Numbered from the stretch's first letter, positions 36,357 to 45,715 are shown. The stretch: 64,000 nt of DNA from Achromobacter sp. Bel (GCF_012928505.1 NZ_JABBJN010000002.1:1-64000), one strand, 5' to 3'. Translations and numbers: made by a program. Notes: generated by a model not told the origin, from the letters alone.

Positions 36357-37343
36357 TCAGTTCGTCGACACGATGTTGCGTTCCTTGGCGATGCGCTGGC
36401 GCAGTTCCAGTTCACGCTTGATCTGCGCTGCGTACTCGGCAGGCGTGTTGCCGTCCACCAGCGAACCGCCGTCGGCCAGGCGCTGGGCGATTTTCGGGTC
36501 TTTCAGCGCCTTGACGGCGGCGTCGTGGACGCGGTCGACCACGGCTTGCGGCGTGCCGGCGGGCGCGACCAGGCCGTACCAGGCCATGTTGTCCATTTCG
36601 GGCAGGCCGCCTTCCTTGAAGGTCGGGACGTCCGGCAGGGCGGGCAGGCGCTTCGGGGCGGCCACGGCCAGGGCGCGCAGCTTGCCGGCCTGGATGTGGG
36701 GCATGGACGAAGGCAGGTTGTCGAACTGTGCATTGACCTGGCCGGCGATCACGTCGTTCAACGCCGGGCCCGAGCCGCGGTAGGGAACGTGGACCATGTC
36801 GGTCTGGGTCAGCGACTTGAACAATTCGCCGTCCAGGTGACCGATGCCACCCGCGCCGGACGAGGCGTAGCTGTACTTGCCCGGGTTGGCCTTGAGCAGC
36901 GTGATGAACTCCGCCAGCGACTTGGCGGGCACGGCCGGGTTGACGGTCAGCACGTTCGGCACGTTCACCAGGTTGGTGATCGGGGTGAAGTCCTTGATCG
37001 GGTTGTACGGGTTCTTCGGGTTGGTGGCCGGGTTCGTGGCCATGGTGCTGACGGTGGCCACGCCCAGGGTGTAGCCGTCGGGGGCGGAACGCACCAGCGC
37101 GTCGGCACCGATCGAGCCGCCGCCGCCGCCGCGGTTTTCCACCACGACAGCCTGGCCCAGCTCGCGGCCCAGCCCTTCGGCCACGATGCGGGCGACGATG
37201 TCCGTCGTGCCGCCGGCGGCGAAGGGAACGATCAGGCGGATGGGTTTGTTGGGGTAGGGGTCGGCGGCTTGGGCGCCGGAACTAAAGCAGACGCCGGCGA
37301 TGGCGGCGGCCAGGACGGCCTTGGCATGAGACAGCACGGTCAA
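36357..37343 (-). CDS. Bug-family tripartite tricarboxylate transporter receptor
   Basis: 328 residues. Signal peptide TVLSHAKAVLAAAIAGVCFSSGAQA, then the Bug hallmark YPNKPIRLIVPFAAGGTTDIVAR (~30-52), DGYTLGVATVSTMATNP, HVPYRGSGPALNDVIAGQV and GLVAPAGTPQAVVDRVH. These periplasmic proteins bind carboxylates or related metabolites; no TctA/TctB partner lies nearby, as is usual for the many orphan Bugs in Bordetella/Achromobacter. The best start is TTG 37343, with GGAGA about 8 nt before it; no ATG sits at the signal peptide. A GTG two codons later is the alternative. Confidence 0.88.
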   Translation of the reverse strand: MTVLSHAKAVLAAAIAGVCFSSGAQAADPYPNKPIRLIVPFAAGGTTDIVARIVAEGLGRELGQAVVVENRGGGGGSIGADALVRSAPDGYTLGVATVSTMATNPATNPKNPYNPIKDFTPITNLVNVPNVLTVNPAVPAKSLAEFITLLKANPGKYSYASSGAGGIGHLDGELFKSLTQTDMVHVPYRGSGPALNDVIAGQVNAQFDNLPSSMPHIQAGKLRALAVAAPKRLPALPDVPTFKEGGLPEMDNMAWYGLVAPAGTPQAVVDRVHDAAVKALKDPKIAQRLADGGSLVDGNTPAEYAAQIKRELELRQRIAKERNIVSTN

Positions 37344-37905
37344 GAGTCTTCTCCATATTTTGTTGTTCCGAGCCGGCCGGCTTCTTGGGCCGGCGTCGGT
37401 GAAGCGCGCGTTGCCGGGATGCCGGCGTAGCCAACGCTTCGTGGGCGCAATTCCACACAGGAAATCCCCTACGGTCAACTCAGGATTCTCCCTGCCCCCA
37501 AGCTTGGAAAATATTTTTTTAGTGACGGATCGTTGTGCGGAAATAGCGTCAGATCGCCGAAAAAGCCATGTCTGACAACAAGATGAACATTTTCCCATTA
37601 CCTGTCATTGCGCAATCATTGCGCAGTCATCATGCTGTCATTAGACGGTTTCATACATAAATCTCTGCATAACTTACAAGAATCTGATATTTTTCGGATG
37701 AGATTCTTGGCCGGTCTTGCAAGAAAGCTATTGCGTTTGTTTCTGTCTGCGCCGTTCAATGGGGCGTTGGTTGATGTCCCCGCGGGGCAACGTGTAGTGC
37801 AGCGACGCACCGGGCCAGGGTTCCGTCCGTTTTTCAATCCCCGGTCTGTTTCGTCTCTCGCCGCCACGTGCCGGCGGGGGGGGGCCCGGACATTCTCGGA
37901 ACGCC
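37344..37905. promoter_or_regulatory. 562-bp divergent regulatory region between the Bug gene and mrpA
   Basis: No gene is supported here. The middle (37560-37740) is markedly AT-rich for this genome. It holds two tandem TCATTGCGCA units (37605-37614 and 37616-37625) and an inverted repeat CAAGAATCT (37677-37685) / AGATTCTTG (37701-37709). A run of nine G lies at 37876-37884, 21 bp before the mrpA ATG. Promoters for both divergent transcripts must lie here. Confidence 0.6.
37876..37884 (+). repeat. Homopolymeric G9 tract in the mrpA leader
   Basis: Nine consecutive G between the AT-rich control region and the mrpA start codon (37906). Homopolymers of this length are prone to slippage and are used for phase variation at fimbrial promoters in Bordetella. 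Whether this one varies is unknown. Confidence 0.6.
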
Positions 37906-40821
37906 ATGTCGCTGATCCTGATCCTCGCTCTGCCGTTTGCCGGCAGCCTGTGCGCCGCGCTGCTGCCTTCGAACGCCCGTAATGCCGAGGCGTGGTTGGC
38001 TGGCCTGATCGCCCTGGCCTGTGTGGTTCTGATTGCCGGCCTGTACCCGGAAGTCGCCAACGGCGGCGTGGTCCGGTTCGATATGCCCTGGGCGCCTGCC
38101 CTGGGCCTGCAATTCACCCTGCGCATGGACGGCTATGCCTGGCTGTTCGCGCTGATCGTGTCCGGCATGGGCGCGCTGGTGGTCCTGTATGCGCGCTATT
38201 ACATGTCGCCGGAAGACCCGGTGCCGCGCTTCTTCTCGTTCTTCCAGGCCTTCATGGCCGCCATGCTGGGCGTGGTGCTGTCGGGCAACCTGATCCAGTT
38301 GGTGATGTTCTGGGAAATGACCAGCCTGGCGTCGTTCATGCTGATCGCGTATTGGCATCACCGCCTGGACGCCCGCCGCGGCGCGCGCATGGCGCTGACG
38401 GTGACCGGCGGAGGCGGGCTCTGCCTGCTGGCCGGCGTGCTGATCCTGGGCCACATCGTCGGCAGCTACGACATGGACCGCGTGCTGGCCTCCGGCGACC
38501 TGGTGCGCGCCGATCCCTGGTACCCCGCCGTGCTGGTGCTGGTGGCGCTGGGCGCCCTGACCAAAAGCGCGCAATTCCCGTTCCATTTCTGGCTGCCCAA
38601 CGCGATGGCGGCGCCGACGCCGGTGTCCGCCTACCTGCACTCGGCCACCATGGTGAAGGCCGGGGTGTTCCTCCTGGCGCGCTTCTGGCCGGTGCTGTCG
38701 GGCACCGACGAGTGGTTCTGGATCATCGGCGGAGCAGGGCTGATCACGCTGGTGTTGGGGGCGTATGCCGCCATCTTCCAGCAGGACATGAAGGGCGTGC
38801 TGGCCTATTCCACGATCAGTCACCTGGGCCTGATCACGCTGCTGCTGGGCCTGAACAGCGAATTGGCGCTGGTGGCCGCCATCTTCCACATGATCAACCA
38901 CGCCACCTTCAAGGCGTCGCTGTTCATGGCGGCGGGGGTGGTCGACCACGAAACCGGCACCCGCGACCTGAGCCGGCTGTCCGGCCTGTACAAGGCCATG
39001 CCCATCACCGCCACGCTGGCGATGGTGGCGGCGGCATCGATGGCGGGGGTGCCGTTGCTGAATGGCTTCCTGTCCAAAGAGATGTTCTTCGCCGAGACCA
39101 CGTTCGTTAGCGGCGATCGCCTTATTCAGATCGGCCTGCCGCTCATGGCGACCATTGCGGGTGCTTTCAGCGTGGCCTATTCGCTGCGCTTCATCTTGCA
39201 AGTGTTCTTCGGCCCCCCGGCCACCGACCTGCCGCGCGCGCCGCACGAGCCGCCGCGCTGGATGCTGTTGCCCAGCGCGTTGCTGGTGTTCATGTGCCTG
39301 CTGGTGGGCGTGCTGCCGGGCCTGACGGTCGGCCCGTTCCTGGCGACCGCGGCGCAGAGCATCCTGGGCGAGAACATGCCTGAATACAGCCTGGCCGTCT
39401 GGCACGGCCTGAACCTGCCGCTAGTGATGAGCCTGGTCGCCACCGCGGCCGGCGTGCTGCTGTACCTGGCGCTGCGCGTGCATCAGCGCGCCAACCCGGG
39501 ACGCGTGCCGTTCATCTACCGCCTGGACGGACGCCGCACCTTCGAGTCGCTGCTGGACGGCTCCAGCGTCGCGGCCGCCTGGCTGCTGCGCTGGGTGGCT
39601 TCATCCCGCCTGCAGGTGCAGATGCTGCTGATCGTCCTGGGCACCTTGTTCGTGGCGTGGCTGCCGCTGCGCGCGGGCGGATGGCTGGAGGGCACGGGTC
39701 GCATGACGCCGGTCGACCCCGCTTTCGCGCTGTTGTGGCTCGTGGGCGGCGCCTGCGCGCTGGGCGCGGCGTATCAGGCCAAGTACCACCGCCTGGCGTC
39801 GTTGGCGCTGGCGGGCGGTGCAGGCCTGATTACCTGCCTGACGTTCGTATGGTTTTCCGCGCCCGACCTGGCGCTGACCCAGTTGTCCGTCGAAGTCGTC
39901 ACCGTGGTGCTGCTGCTTCTGGGTTTGCGCTGGCTGCCGCGCCGGATCGAGAAGGACGACGAAGAACCGCTGAAGGCCACGTTGCGCGCCCGGGGCCGCC
40001 GTTTCCGCGACTTGCTGATGGCCACGGCCGCTGGCACCGGCATGGCGGCGTTGGCCTACGCGGTGTTGGTGCGTCCGCAAGGCGAGACGATCTCTTCCTA
40101 TTTCGTGGACCGCGCGCTGCCTGACGGCGGCGGCACAAACGTGGTGAACGTGATCTTGGTGGACTTCCGCGGCTTCGACACCTTCGGCGAGATCACGGTG
40201 CTGGGCATCGTGGCGCTGACGGTCTACGCGCTGCTGCGCCGCTTCCGTCCGGCCGCCGAAAGCGCCGACCTGCCGCGCCAGCAGAAAGAACAGGACGGCG
40301 GCGTGCCGGCCGCGCCCGACATCAAGTCGCTGGTGCCCGACGGCCCGATGATGGTGCCGACGGTGCTGGTGCGCCTCTTGCTGCCCACCGCCGCGCTGAT
40401 TTCGGTGTACTTCCTGCTGCGCGGCCACAACCAGCCGGGCGGCGGCTTTGTCGGCGGACTGATCTTCGCCACCGCCGTCATCCTGCAATACATGGTGGGC
40501 GGCGTGTACTGGGTGGAGTCGCGCAGCCGGCTCAACCCGCAGAATTGGATCGGGATCGGCCTGCTGGCCGCCGGCATCGCGGCCGTGACCGCGTGGCTGG
40601 CGTACAAGCCCTTCCTGGCCGCGCTGGCCTGGGACGTGGCGTTGCCGCTTGTCGGCCACGTCCACCTGTCCAGCGTGCTGCTGTTCGACTTGGGCGTGTA
40701 CATGCTGGTCGTGGGCTCCACCGTGCTGGTGCTGGTGGCGCTGGCCCACCAATCGCTGCGCGCGCAACGCAAGGCCGCCGCCGAGATCCAGGCGGCCGCC
40801 GCACAAACAGGGGAAGCCTGA
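37906..40821 (+). CDS. mrpA: Mrp/Mnh Na+/H+ antiporter subunit A fused to subunit B
   Basis: 971 residues. The N-terminal ~500 residues are the NuoL-like proton-translocating part ([75 protein letters not shown] with the key Lys and His). Further helices follow, including [30 protein letters not shown]. The last ~130 residues ([39 protein letters not shown]) are the MnhB domain. The operon accordingly has no separate mrpB. It exchanges cytoplasmic Na+ for H+, for pH and salt tolerance. First gene of a six-gene run; its stop shares a base with mrpC. Confidence 0.95.
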   Translation: MSLILILALPFAGSLCAALLPSNARNAEAWLAGLIALACVVLIAGLYPEVANGGVVRFDMPWAPALGLQFTLRMDGYAWLFALIVSGMGALVVLYARYYMSPEDPVPRFFSFFQAFMAAMLGVVLSGNLIQLVMFWEMTSLASFMLIAYWHHRLDARRGARMALTVTGGGGLCLLAGVLILGHIVGSYDMDRVLASGDLVRADPWYPAVLVLVALGALTKSAQFPFHFWLPNAMAAPTPVSAYLHSATMVKAGVFLLARFWPVLSGTDEWFWIIGGAGLITLVLGAYAAIFQQDMKGVLAYSTISHLGLITLLLGLNSELALVAAIFHMINHATFKASLFMAAGVVDHETGTRDLSRLSGLYKAMPITATLAMVAAASMAGVPLLNGFLSKEMFFAETTFVSGDRLIQIGLPLMATIAGAFSVAYSLRFILQVFFGPPATDLPRAPHEPPRWMLLPSALLVFMCLLVGVLPGLTVGPFLATAAQSILGENMPEYSLAVWHGLNLPLVMSLVATAAGVLLYLALRVHQRANPGRVPFIYRLDGRRTFESLLDGSSVAAAWLLRWVASSRLQVQMLLIVLGTLFVAWLPLRAGGWLEGTGRMTPVDPAFALLWLVGGACALGAAYQAKYHRLASLALAGGAGLITCLTFVWFSAPDLALTQLSVEVVTVVLLLLGLRWLPRRIEKDDEEPLKATLRARGRRFRDLLMATAAGTGMAALAYAVLVRPQGETISSYFVDRALPDGGGTNVVNVILVDFRGFDTFGEITVLGIVALTVYALLRRFRPAAESADLPRQQKEQDGGVPAAPDIKSLVPDGPMMVPTVLVRLLLPTAALISVYFLLRGHNQPGGGFVGGLIFATAVILQYMVGGVYWVESRSRLNPQNWIGIGLLAAGIAAVTAWLAYKPFLAALAWDVALPLVGHVHLSSVLLFDLGVYMLVVGSTVLVLVALAHQSLRAQRKAAAEIQAAAAQTGEA

Positions 40822-41165
40822 TGGAATTGATCTATGCCGTCGCGATCGGCGTGTTGGCGGGTTCGGGCGTCTGGCTGCTGCTGCGGCCGCGCACGTTCCA
40901 GTTCATCATGGGCCTGTCGCTGGTGTCGTATGCGGTGAATCTCTTCATCTTCGCCATGGGCCGGCTCACGTCCGGCCGCCCGCCGGTGGTGGACCCCGCC
41001 ATGGCGCATGATCCTTCCTGGTACGCCGACCCGCTGCCGCAAGCCCTGGTGCTGACGGCGATCGTGATCGGTTTCGCCACCACGGCGCTGTTCCTGGTTG
41101 TGCTGCTGGCCTCGCGCGGCCTCACGGGTACCGACCACGTTGATGGACGGGAGTCCCAATCTTGA
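40821..41165 (+). CDS. mrpC: Mrp antiporter subunit C
   Basis: 114 residues, NuoK-like with three helices (IYAVAIGVLAGSGVWLLL, FIMGLSLVSYAVNLFIFAMG, ALVLTAIVIGFATTALFLVVLLA). The motif DPLPQALVLTAIVIGFATTA is typical of MrpC/MnhC. The start ATG overlaps the mrpA stop (TGATG), and its own stop overlaps the TTG start of mrpD. Confidence 0.94.
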   Translation: MELIYAVAIGVLAGSGVWLLLRPRTFQFIMGLSLVSYAVNLFIFAMGRLTSGRPPVVDPAMAHDPSWYADPLPQALVLTAIVIGFATTALFLVVLLASRGLTGTDHVDGRESQS

Positions 41166-42793
41166 GTTTCTGGCTTCAACACCTTCCTGTACTGCCCATC
41201 ATCACGCCGCTGCTCGCAGGCGCGGCGATGCTGCTGCTGGCCGATACCAGCCGCTACACGCGGGGTACGATTTCCGTGGTCGCCACGCTGGCTCAACTGG
41301 CTGCCGCGATCGCGCTGCTGGCGGTCGCCGGCGGCGGCGTGCCTGGCGTCTGGCCGGGCGGGGTAGGCGTCTACCTGGTGGGCGACTGGCCCGCGCCGTT
41401 CGGCATCGTGCTGGTCGTCGACCGGCTGGCCGCCGTCATGCTGACGCTGACCGCCGTGCTGGGCCTGGCGACACTGACGTATGCCCTGGCGCGCTGGGAT
41501 CGCGCCGGCGTCCATTTCCATTCACTCTTCCAGTTCTTGCTGATGGGCCTGAACGGCGCCTTCCTGACGGGCGACCTGTTCAACCTGTTCGTCTTCTTCG
41601 AAGTGCTGCTGGCGGCGTCCTACGGCCTGCTGCTGCACGGGTCGGGCGTCGCGCGCGTCAGCGCGGGCCTGCAGTACATCGCCGTGAACCTGGTGGCGTC
41701 GTTCCTGCTGCTGATCAGCATCGCGCTGATCTACGGCGTGACCGGCACGCTGAACCTGGCCGACCTGGCGCTGCGCGCCGGCAACCTGACAGGCGCCGAA
41801 CGCATGCTGTTCGAAGCCGGCGCCGCCATCCTGGGGGTGGCCTTCCTGGTGAAGGCGGGCGCCTGGCCGCTGAACTTCTGGCTGGTGAAGGGCTATGGCT
41901 CGGCCGGCGCGCCGATCGCGGCCATGTTCTCCATCATGACGAAGGTCGGCATCTACGCGTTGCTGCGCATCGGGTCGTTGCTGCTGCCGTCCGGCGCGCC
42001 GGCGGCATTCAGCCTGGACTGGATGTTCGCGGCGGGCCTCGCCACGCTGCTGTTCGGCGCGCTGGGCCTGCTGGCGACTCAGCAGCTGGAGAAGATGGTC
42101 GGCTATTGCGTCATCGTGTCGGCCGGCACGCTGCTGACGGCGCTGGGCATGCCCGGCGTGACCCTGACTGGCCCGGCGCTGTTCTACCTGATCAGCTCCG
42201 TGCTGACGACAGGCGCGTTCTTCATGCTGGCCGAACTGATCGAGCGCACCCGCAGCTTCGGCGCCAACGTGCTGGCCGTGACGCTGGACGCGTTCGACCT
42301 GGACGACCCTGCGTCCGTGAACCGTTCCGACGACGTGGTCGGCGTGGCGATTCCGGCGGCGATGGCGTTCCTGGGGCTGGCCTTCATCTGCTGCGCGCTG
42401 CTGGTGACGGGCCTGCCGCCCCTGTCGGGCTTCGTGGCCAAGTTCTCCCTGCTGTCGGCGGCGGTGTCCGCCGCCACGGAATCCGCGCCGCCGCTGGACG
42501 CGTGGATCCTGGTGGCCGCGGTGCTGGTATCGGGCCTGGCCGGCCTGGTGGGCCTGGGCCGCACCGGCATCCGCGTGTTCTGGGCCAGCGACGACCGCAG
42601 CACGCCGCGCCTGCGCGTGATCGAAGCCGGGCCGGTGGCCGTGCTGCTGTTGCTGTGCGTGGGCCTGGCGGCGGGCGCGGGGCCGGTGTCGGCCTATCTG
42701 GACGACGCCGCGCGTTCGCTGGATCAACCCAAGTCGTATATCGATGCCGTCATGTCCGCGCAAACCGTCCGTGGCATCAAGGGGGGAAGCTGA
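41162..42793 (+). CDS. mrpD: Mrp antiporter subunit D
   Basis: 543 residues, NuoN/NuoM-like antiporter subunit with about fourteen helices. Key parts are LFQFLLMGLNGAFLTGDLFNLFVFFEVLLAASYGLLL (conserved Glu in helix 5) and FLVKAGAWPLNFWLVKGYGSAGAPIAAMFSIMTKVGIYALLR with functional Lys residues. It starts with TTG in a TTGA overlap with mrpC. Together with MrpA it provides the proton and cation paths. Confidence 0.94.
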   Translation: MSFWLQHLPVLPIITPLLAGAAMLLLADTSRYTRGTISVVATLAQLAAAIALLAVAGGGVPGVWPGGVGVYLVGDWPAPFGIVLVVDRLAAVMLTLTAVLGLATLTYALARWDRAGVHFHSLFQFLLMGLNGAFLTGDLFNLFVFFEVLLAASYGLLLHGSGVARVSAGLQYIAVNLVASFLLLISIALIYGVTGTLNLADLALRAGNLTGAERMLFEAGAAILGVAFLVKAGAWPLNFWLVKGYGSAGAPIAAMFSIMTKVGIYALLRIGSLLLPSGAPAAFSLDWMFAAGLATLLFGALGLLATQQLEKMVGYCVIVSAGTLLTALGMPGVTLTGPALFYLISSVLTTGAFFMLAELIERTRSFGANVLAVTLDAFDLDDPASVNRSDDVVGVAIPAAMAFLGLAFICCALLVTGLPPLSGFVAKFSLLSAAVSAATESAPPLDAWILVAAVLVSGLAGLVGLGRTGIRVFWASDDRSTPRLRVIEAGPVAVLLLLCVGLAAGAGPVSAYLDDAARSLDQPKSYIDAVMSAQTVRGIKGGS

Positions 42794-43275
42794 TGCGCCG
42801 CCTTTACTTCCTGTTCCTGCCCGTTTTCCTGTTCGTCCTGTGGCTGGTGCTGAACGAAAGCCTGTCCGCGGGCCAGATCGCGCTGGGCGCGGCGCTGGCG
42901 CTGTGGTTTACGTGGGCCGCCTCGCGCCTGCGTCCGCTGCATGCGCGGCCGCGCCGCCTGTGGAAGGCGGTGCCGCTGTTCCTGCACGTCACGACGGACA
43001 TCATCAAGTCCAACATCGCCGTGGGCAAGCTGATCCTGAATCCGCGCCGGAACAATTTTTCGCCCGGGTTCATCCTGATCCCGCTGACCATGCGCGATCC
43101 GCACGGCCTGGCGATGCTGGCCTGCATCGTCACCTATACCCCGGGCACGGTCTGGGTCGACCTGACGCCCGACCACCGCCTGAAGCTGCATGTGCTGGAT
43201 CTGCAGAACGAAGATGACTGGATCAAGCTGGTGCAGGAGCGCTACGAGCGCCCGTTGATGGAGATGTTCGAATGA
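42793..43275 (+). CDS. mrpE: Mrp antiporter subunit E
   Basis: 160 residues. Two N-terminal helices (LFLPVFLFVLWLVLNESLSAGQIALGAALALW), then HVTTDIIKSNIAVGKLIL and the MnhE hallmark ACIVTYTPGTVWVDL with a short cytosolic domain. Needed for assembly or stability of the complex in studied systems. The true start is ATG 42793 (TGATG overlap with mrpD), not the long upstream frame over mrpD. Confidence 0.94.
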   Translation: MRRLYFLFLPVFLFVLWLVLNESLSAGQIALGAALALWFTWAASRLRPLHARPRRLWKAVPLFLHVTTDIIKSNIAVGKLILNPRRNNFSPGFILIPLTMRDPHGLAMLACIVTYTPGTVWVDLTPDHRLKLHVLDLQNEDDWIKLVQERYERPLMEMFE

Positions 43276-43559
43276 CTATGAATACCGCACTGTATTGGGC
43301 CGCGTCCTTTGCCCTGGTGTGTTTTGCGCTGGGCATGGTGTTCGCCGCCGTCCGCCTTCTGCGCGGCCCCACCGCGCAAGACCGCGTCCTGGCCCTGGAC
43401 ACGCTGTATATCAACGGCATGCTCACCATGCTGGTTTTCGGTATCCGCTCGGGGGCGTCGCTGTATTTCGACATCGCGCTGCTGATTGCGCTGTTCGGGT
43501 TCGTGGGCTCCACCGCGATGGCTCGCTTCCTCCTGCGCGGCGAGGTGATCGAGCCATGA
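43272..43559 (+). CDS. mrpF: Mrp antiporter subunit F
   Basis: 95 residues with three helices. The conserved core is RLLRGPTAQDRVLALDTLYINGMLTML (~24-50), typical of MnhF. Overlaps mrpE and mrpG by 4 bp each (ATGA). Confidence 0.94.
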   Translation: MTMNTALYWAASFALVCFALGMVFAAVRLLRGPTAQDRVLALDTLYINGMLTMLVFGIRSGASLYFDIALLIALFGFVGSTAMARFLLRGEVIEP

Positions 43560-43897
43560 TCGAAACCGCCATCCCCCTGTGGGCCGGCATCCCGGCCTGC
43601 ATCCTGCTGGTGCTGGGCGGTCTGCTGGCGCTGACCGGATCGGCCGGCCTGCTGCGGTTCCGCACGTTCTACGCGCGCATCCACGCGCCCACGCTCGGCA
43701 ATACCCTGGGATGCGGCTGCGTGCTGGCCGCGTCCATCCTGGTGTTCTCGGCCTTGTCCGCGCGGCCCGTGTTCCACGAAGTGATCATCATGCTGCTGCT
43801 GGTCGTGTCGTCTCCCGTTACGGCCATGCTGCTGATGCGCGCGGCAACCTACCGCAACCGGCTGACCAAGGCCGACGCAGACCTGGATGCCCGCTAA
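43556..43897 (+). CDS. mrpG: Mrp antiporter subunit G
   Basis: 113 residues with three helices. The MnhG signature GSAGLLRFRTFYARIHAPTLGNTLGCG is at ~28-54, and SPVTAMLLMRAATYR near the end. Last gene of the mrp operon; followed by an 18-bp stem hairpin. Confidence 0.94.
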   Translation: MIETAIPLWAGIPACILLVLGGLLALTGSAGLLRFRTFYARIHAPTLGNTLGCGCVLAASILVFSALSARPVFHEVIIMLLLVVSSPVTAMLLMRAATYRNRLTKADADLDAR

Positions 43898-43955
43898 CGC
43901 CGGTAACAAGCGACACATCATGTGAATGCGCCGCAGCATGTTGCACTGCGCCACG

Positions 43956-43996
43956 CGACAACAAGACAGGGGCCCGGTGCCCCTGTCTTGTTGTCG
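43956..43996 (+). terminator. 18-bp perfect stem hairpin ending the mrp operon
   Basis: CGACAACAAGACAGGGGC (43956-43973) pairs exactly with GCCCCTGTCTTGTTGTCG (43979-43996) around CCGGT. It lies 59 bp after mrpG. The stem is unusually long and no T-tract follows; transcription termination or mRNA 3'-end protection are both possible. Confidence 0.6.
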
Positions 43997-44018
43997 CCGG
44001 GCTGTCCCAGGAGAAAAA

Positions 44019-44117
44019 ATGCCCGCTTTGGGGCGGCAAGCATGCCAAGCGTGCCCGGTGTGGGAGCTATTCGCGTCCGTGCGCGCGCCCCTCGCAAATC
44101 TGACGCTTGATACGTAA
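44019..44117 (+). CDS. Possible 32-residue micro-ORF
   Basis: An AGGAG site at 44009-44013 is spaced 5 nt from ATG 44019, directly after the mrp hairpin. The peptide (MPALGRQACQACPVWELFAS...) has a CQAC pair and a hydrophobic centre. The only evidence is the ribosome-binding site; it may be chance. Confidence 0.2.
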   Translation: MPALGRQACQACPVWELFASVRAPLANLTLDT

Positions 44118-44242
44118 CCTTACGAAATCAAGTTGCTGGACATGTCCCCGACGCGGCATCGTGGGATAGTGGTCGCAAGCAAGCGGCGGGACGGGCAGGT
44201 GGTCTTGACCGCTTACGGTTCAATTCTTTCAAGGAGCTGGCC

Positions 44243-44761
44243 ATGAACGTACGACCCATGCATACCAAACGCCTCGCAGCGACCCTCTGCGCGGCGGGCT
44301 TGATGTTGGCCGCGGGCGCGGCCCACGCGGCAGATGCGATCGGCCGCGCCGCCATCCAGTCCCAATACGAGCAGGACGTTGCGAAGTGCAAAAGCGGCAA
44401 TACCAACCAGGACCGCGCGACATGCATGCGCGAAGCTGGCGCGGCCCGCGATGAAGCTAATCGTCAGAACCTGAAGGAAGGCAGCGCCGACCAGCATCAG
44501 CAGAACATGGTCGACCGCTGCAATCGCCTGCCGGCGGCGTCCCGCCAGGACTGCCTGACCCAGATGTCGTCGCCCACCAATGTGCGCGGCAGCGTCCAGG
44601 GCGGCGGGGTACTGCGTGAAACGGTGATCCAGGTGCCGGCAGGCACGGTCCCGCCGGCCACCACGGCGCCGGGCATGGCGCCGGCTCCCGGCATGGCGCC
44701 GGCTCCTGCAATGGCGCCTGCGCCGGCTACCGGCACGATGAACGCCCCGATGCGCCAATAA
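44243..44761 (+). CDS. Small secreted protein with Pro/Ala/Met-rich tail, unknown function
   Basis: 172 residues. Signal peptide with cut after AHA-AD (RLAATLCAAGLMLAAGAAHA). The mature part (~30-105) is polar and helical, with four Cys (VAKCKSG, ATCMREAG, DRCNRL, RQDCLTQ) placed as for two disulfides. The C-terminus has short repeats (APGMAPAPGMAPAPAMAP). AAGGAG precedes the ATG. Similar small periplasmic proteins are common in Bordetella/Achromobacter but have no assigned function. Confidence 0.7.
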   Translation: MNVRPMHTKRLAATLCAAGLMLAAGAAHAADAIGRAAIQSQYEQDVAKCKSGNTNQDRATCMREAGAARDEANRQNLKEGSADQHQQNMVDRCNRLPAASRQDCLTQMSSPTNVRGSVQGGGVLRETVIQVPAGTVPPATTAPGMAPAPGMAPAPAMAPAPATGTMNAPMRQ

Positions 44762-44866
44762 TGGCCGGATAGGGCCCGGGAGGGCGCACAGCGGCCGCCA
44801 CATTCAGGCAAAATGGCGGCTGCTGCGCTTTTTCCGCCCTTATTCCGCCCTTTATTCACGCATCCC

Positions 44867-45715
44867 ATGTCCGATGTCATCGCCCTGATTTTCGATTTCG
44901 ACGACACGCTGGCTTCGGACAGCACGTCCGGTTTCCTGGAAAGCATCGGGGTGGACACGGCCTCGTTCTGGAAAGACGAGGTCGACCCGCTGCTGTCCAA
45001 GCAGGACTGGGATCCGGTGCCCGCCTATCTATACAAGATGATCCAGCTGTCCCAGGCGGGCACGCATGGCCTCATCACGCAGCAGCGCCTGAAGGAATGG
45101 GGCTCGCGCCTGGAATTGCACGACGGGGTGCCGACCTTGTTCCAGCGCCTGCGGACGGCGGTGCGGGCCGAACAGCCGCAGGTGCAGCTGGAGTTCTACC
45201 TGATCTCAAGCGGCATCGGCGACGTGGTGCGTTCCACGCCCATCGCGTATGAATTCACCGAAATCTGGGCATCCGAATTCGTCTATGGCGACGACGGCGG
45301 CATCACGTTCCCGCGCCGCATCGTCAGTTTCACCGACAAGACACGCTATCTGTTCCACATCCAGAAAGGCATCATCGGGCGCGACTTCCGCAACAAGCCC
45401 TTCGAGGTCAACCGCAAGGTGCCCGAAGACCGCTTGCGCGTGCCGTTTGACCAGATGGTGTTCGTCGGCGACGGCTACACCGACATCCCGTGCTTCTCGC
45501 TGATCCGCCGGGCCGGCGGCTTTGCCTTCGGCGTCTGGGATCCGAAGCACCGCGACAAGCGCAGCCGGGCGTGGGGGTTCATCGAAGAAGGGCGGGTGTC
45601 CAACCTGAACCAGGCGCGCTACGACGAACAGGCCGAGCTTTACCAGTGGCTGGAAGAGGCCGTGACCAGCCTGGCCGGCCGCATTGCGCTGAAATCCCGG
45701 GTGTACCGTGGTTGA
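44867..45715 (+). CDS. HAD-superfamily hydrolase
   Basis: 282 residues. HAD motif I ALIFDFDDTLASD (~5-17), motif II in FYLISSGIGD (~106-115), a motif III Lys, and motif IV VFVGDGYTDIPCFSLI (~201-216). This resembles phosphoserine-phosphatase-like members with a large helical cap. Substrate unknown. ATG 44867 gives the family-like N-terminus. It overlaps tadA by 8 bp, so is co-translated with it. Confidence 0.8.
   Translation: MSDVIALIFDFDDTLASDSTSGFLESIGVDTASFWKDEVDPLLSKQDWDPVPAYLYKMIQLSQAGTHGLITQQRLKEWGSRLELHDGVPTLFQRLRTAVRAEQPQVQLEFYLISSGIGDVVRSTPIAYEFTEIWASEFVYGDDGGITFPRRIVSFTDKTRYLFHIQKGIIGRDFRNKPFEVNRKVPEDRLRVPFDQMVFVGDGYTDIPCFSLIRRAGGFAFGVWDPKHRDKRSRAWGFIEEGRVSNLNQARYDEQAELYQWLEEAVTSLAGRIALKSRVYRG

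Larger units (their letters stand above)
43898..44242. other. 345-bp interval after the mrp operon
   Basis: It contains the large hairpin at 43956-43996 and a possible 32-codon micro-ORF (44019-44117). Towards the end is the leader of the secreted protein gene with its AAGGAG site. Nothing else is recognisable. Confidence 0.5.

Noticed and set aside
37834-39405. A 523-codon minus frame over mrpA, rich in His, Gln, Arg and Ala
   Set aside because: Antisense shadow of a well-supported membrane protein gene; no domain is recognisable and there is no ribosome-binding site.
39601-40806. A 401-codon minus frame over the MnhB part
   Set aside because: Same reason: antisense composition effect opposite a conserved gene.
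41098-42792. Extension of mrpE upstream through mrpD in another frame
   Set aside because: Arg/Gly-rich sequence without motifs; the TGATG junction at 42791 gives the family-like start.
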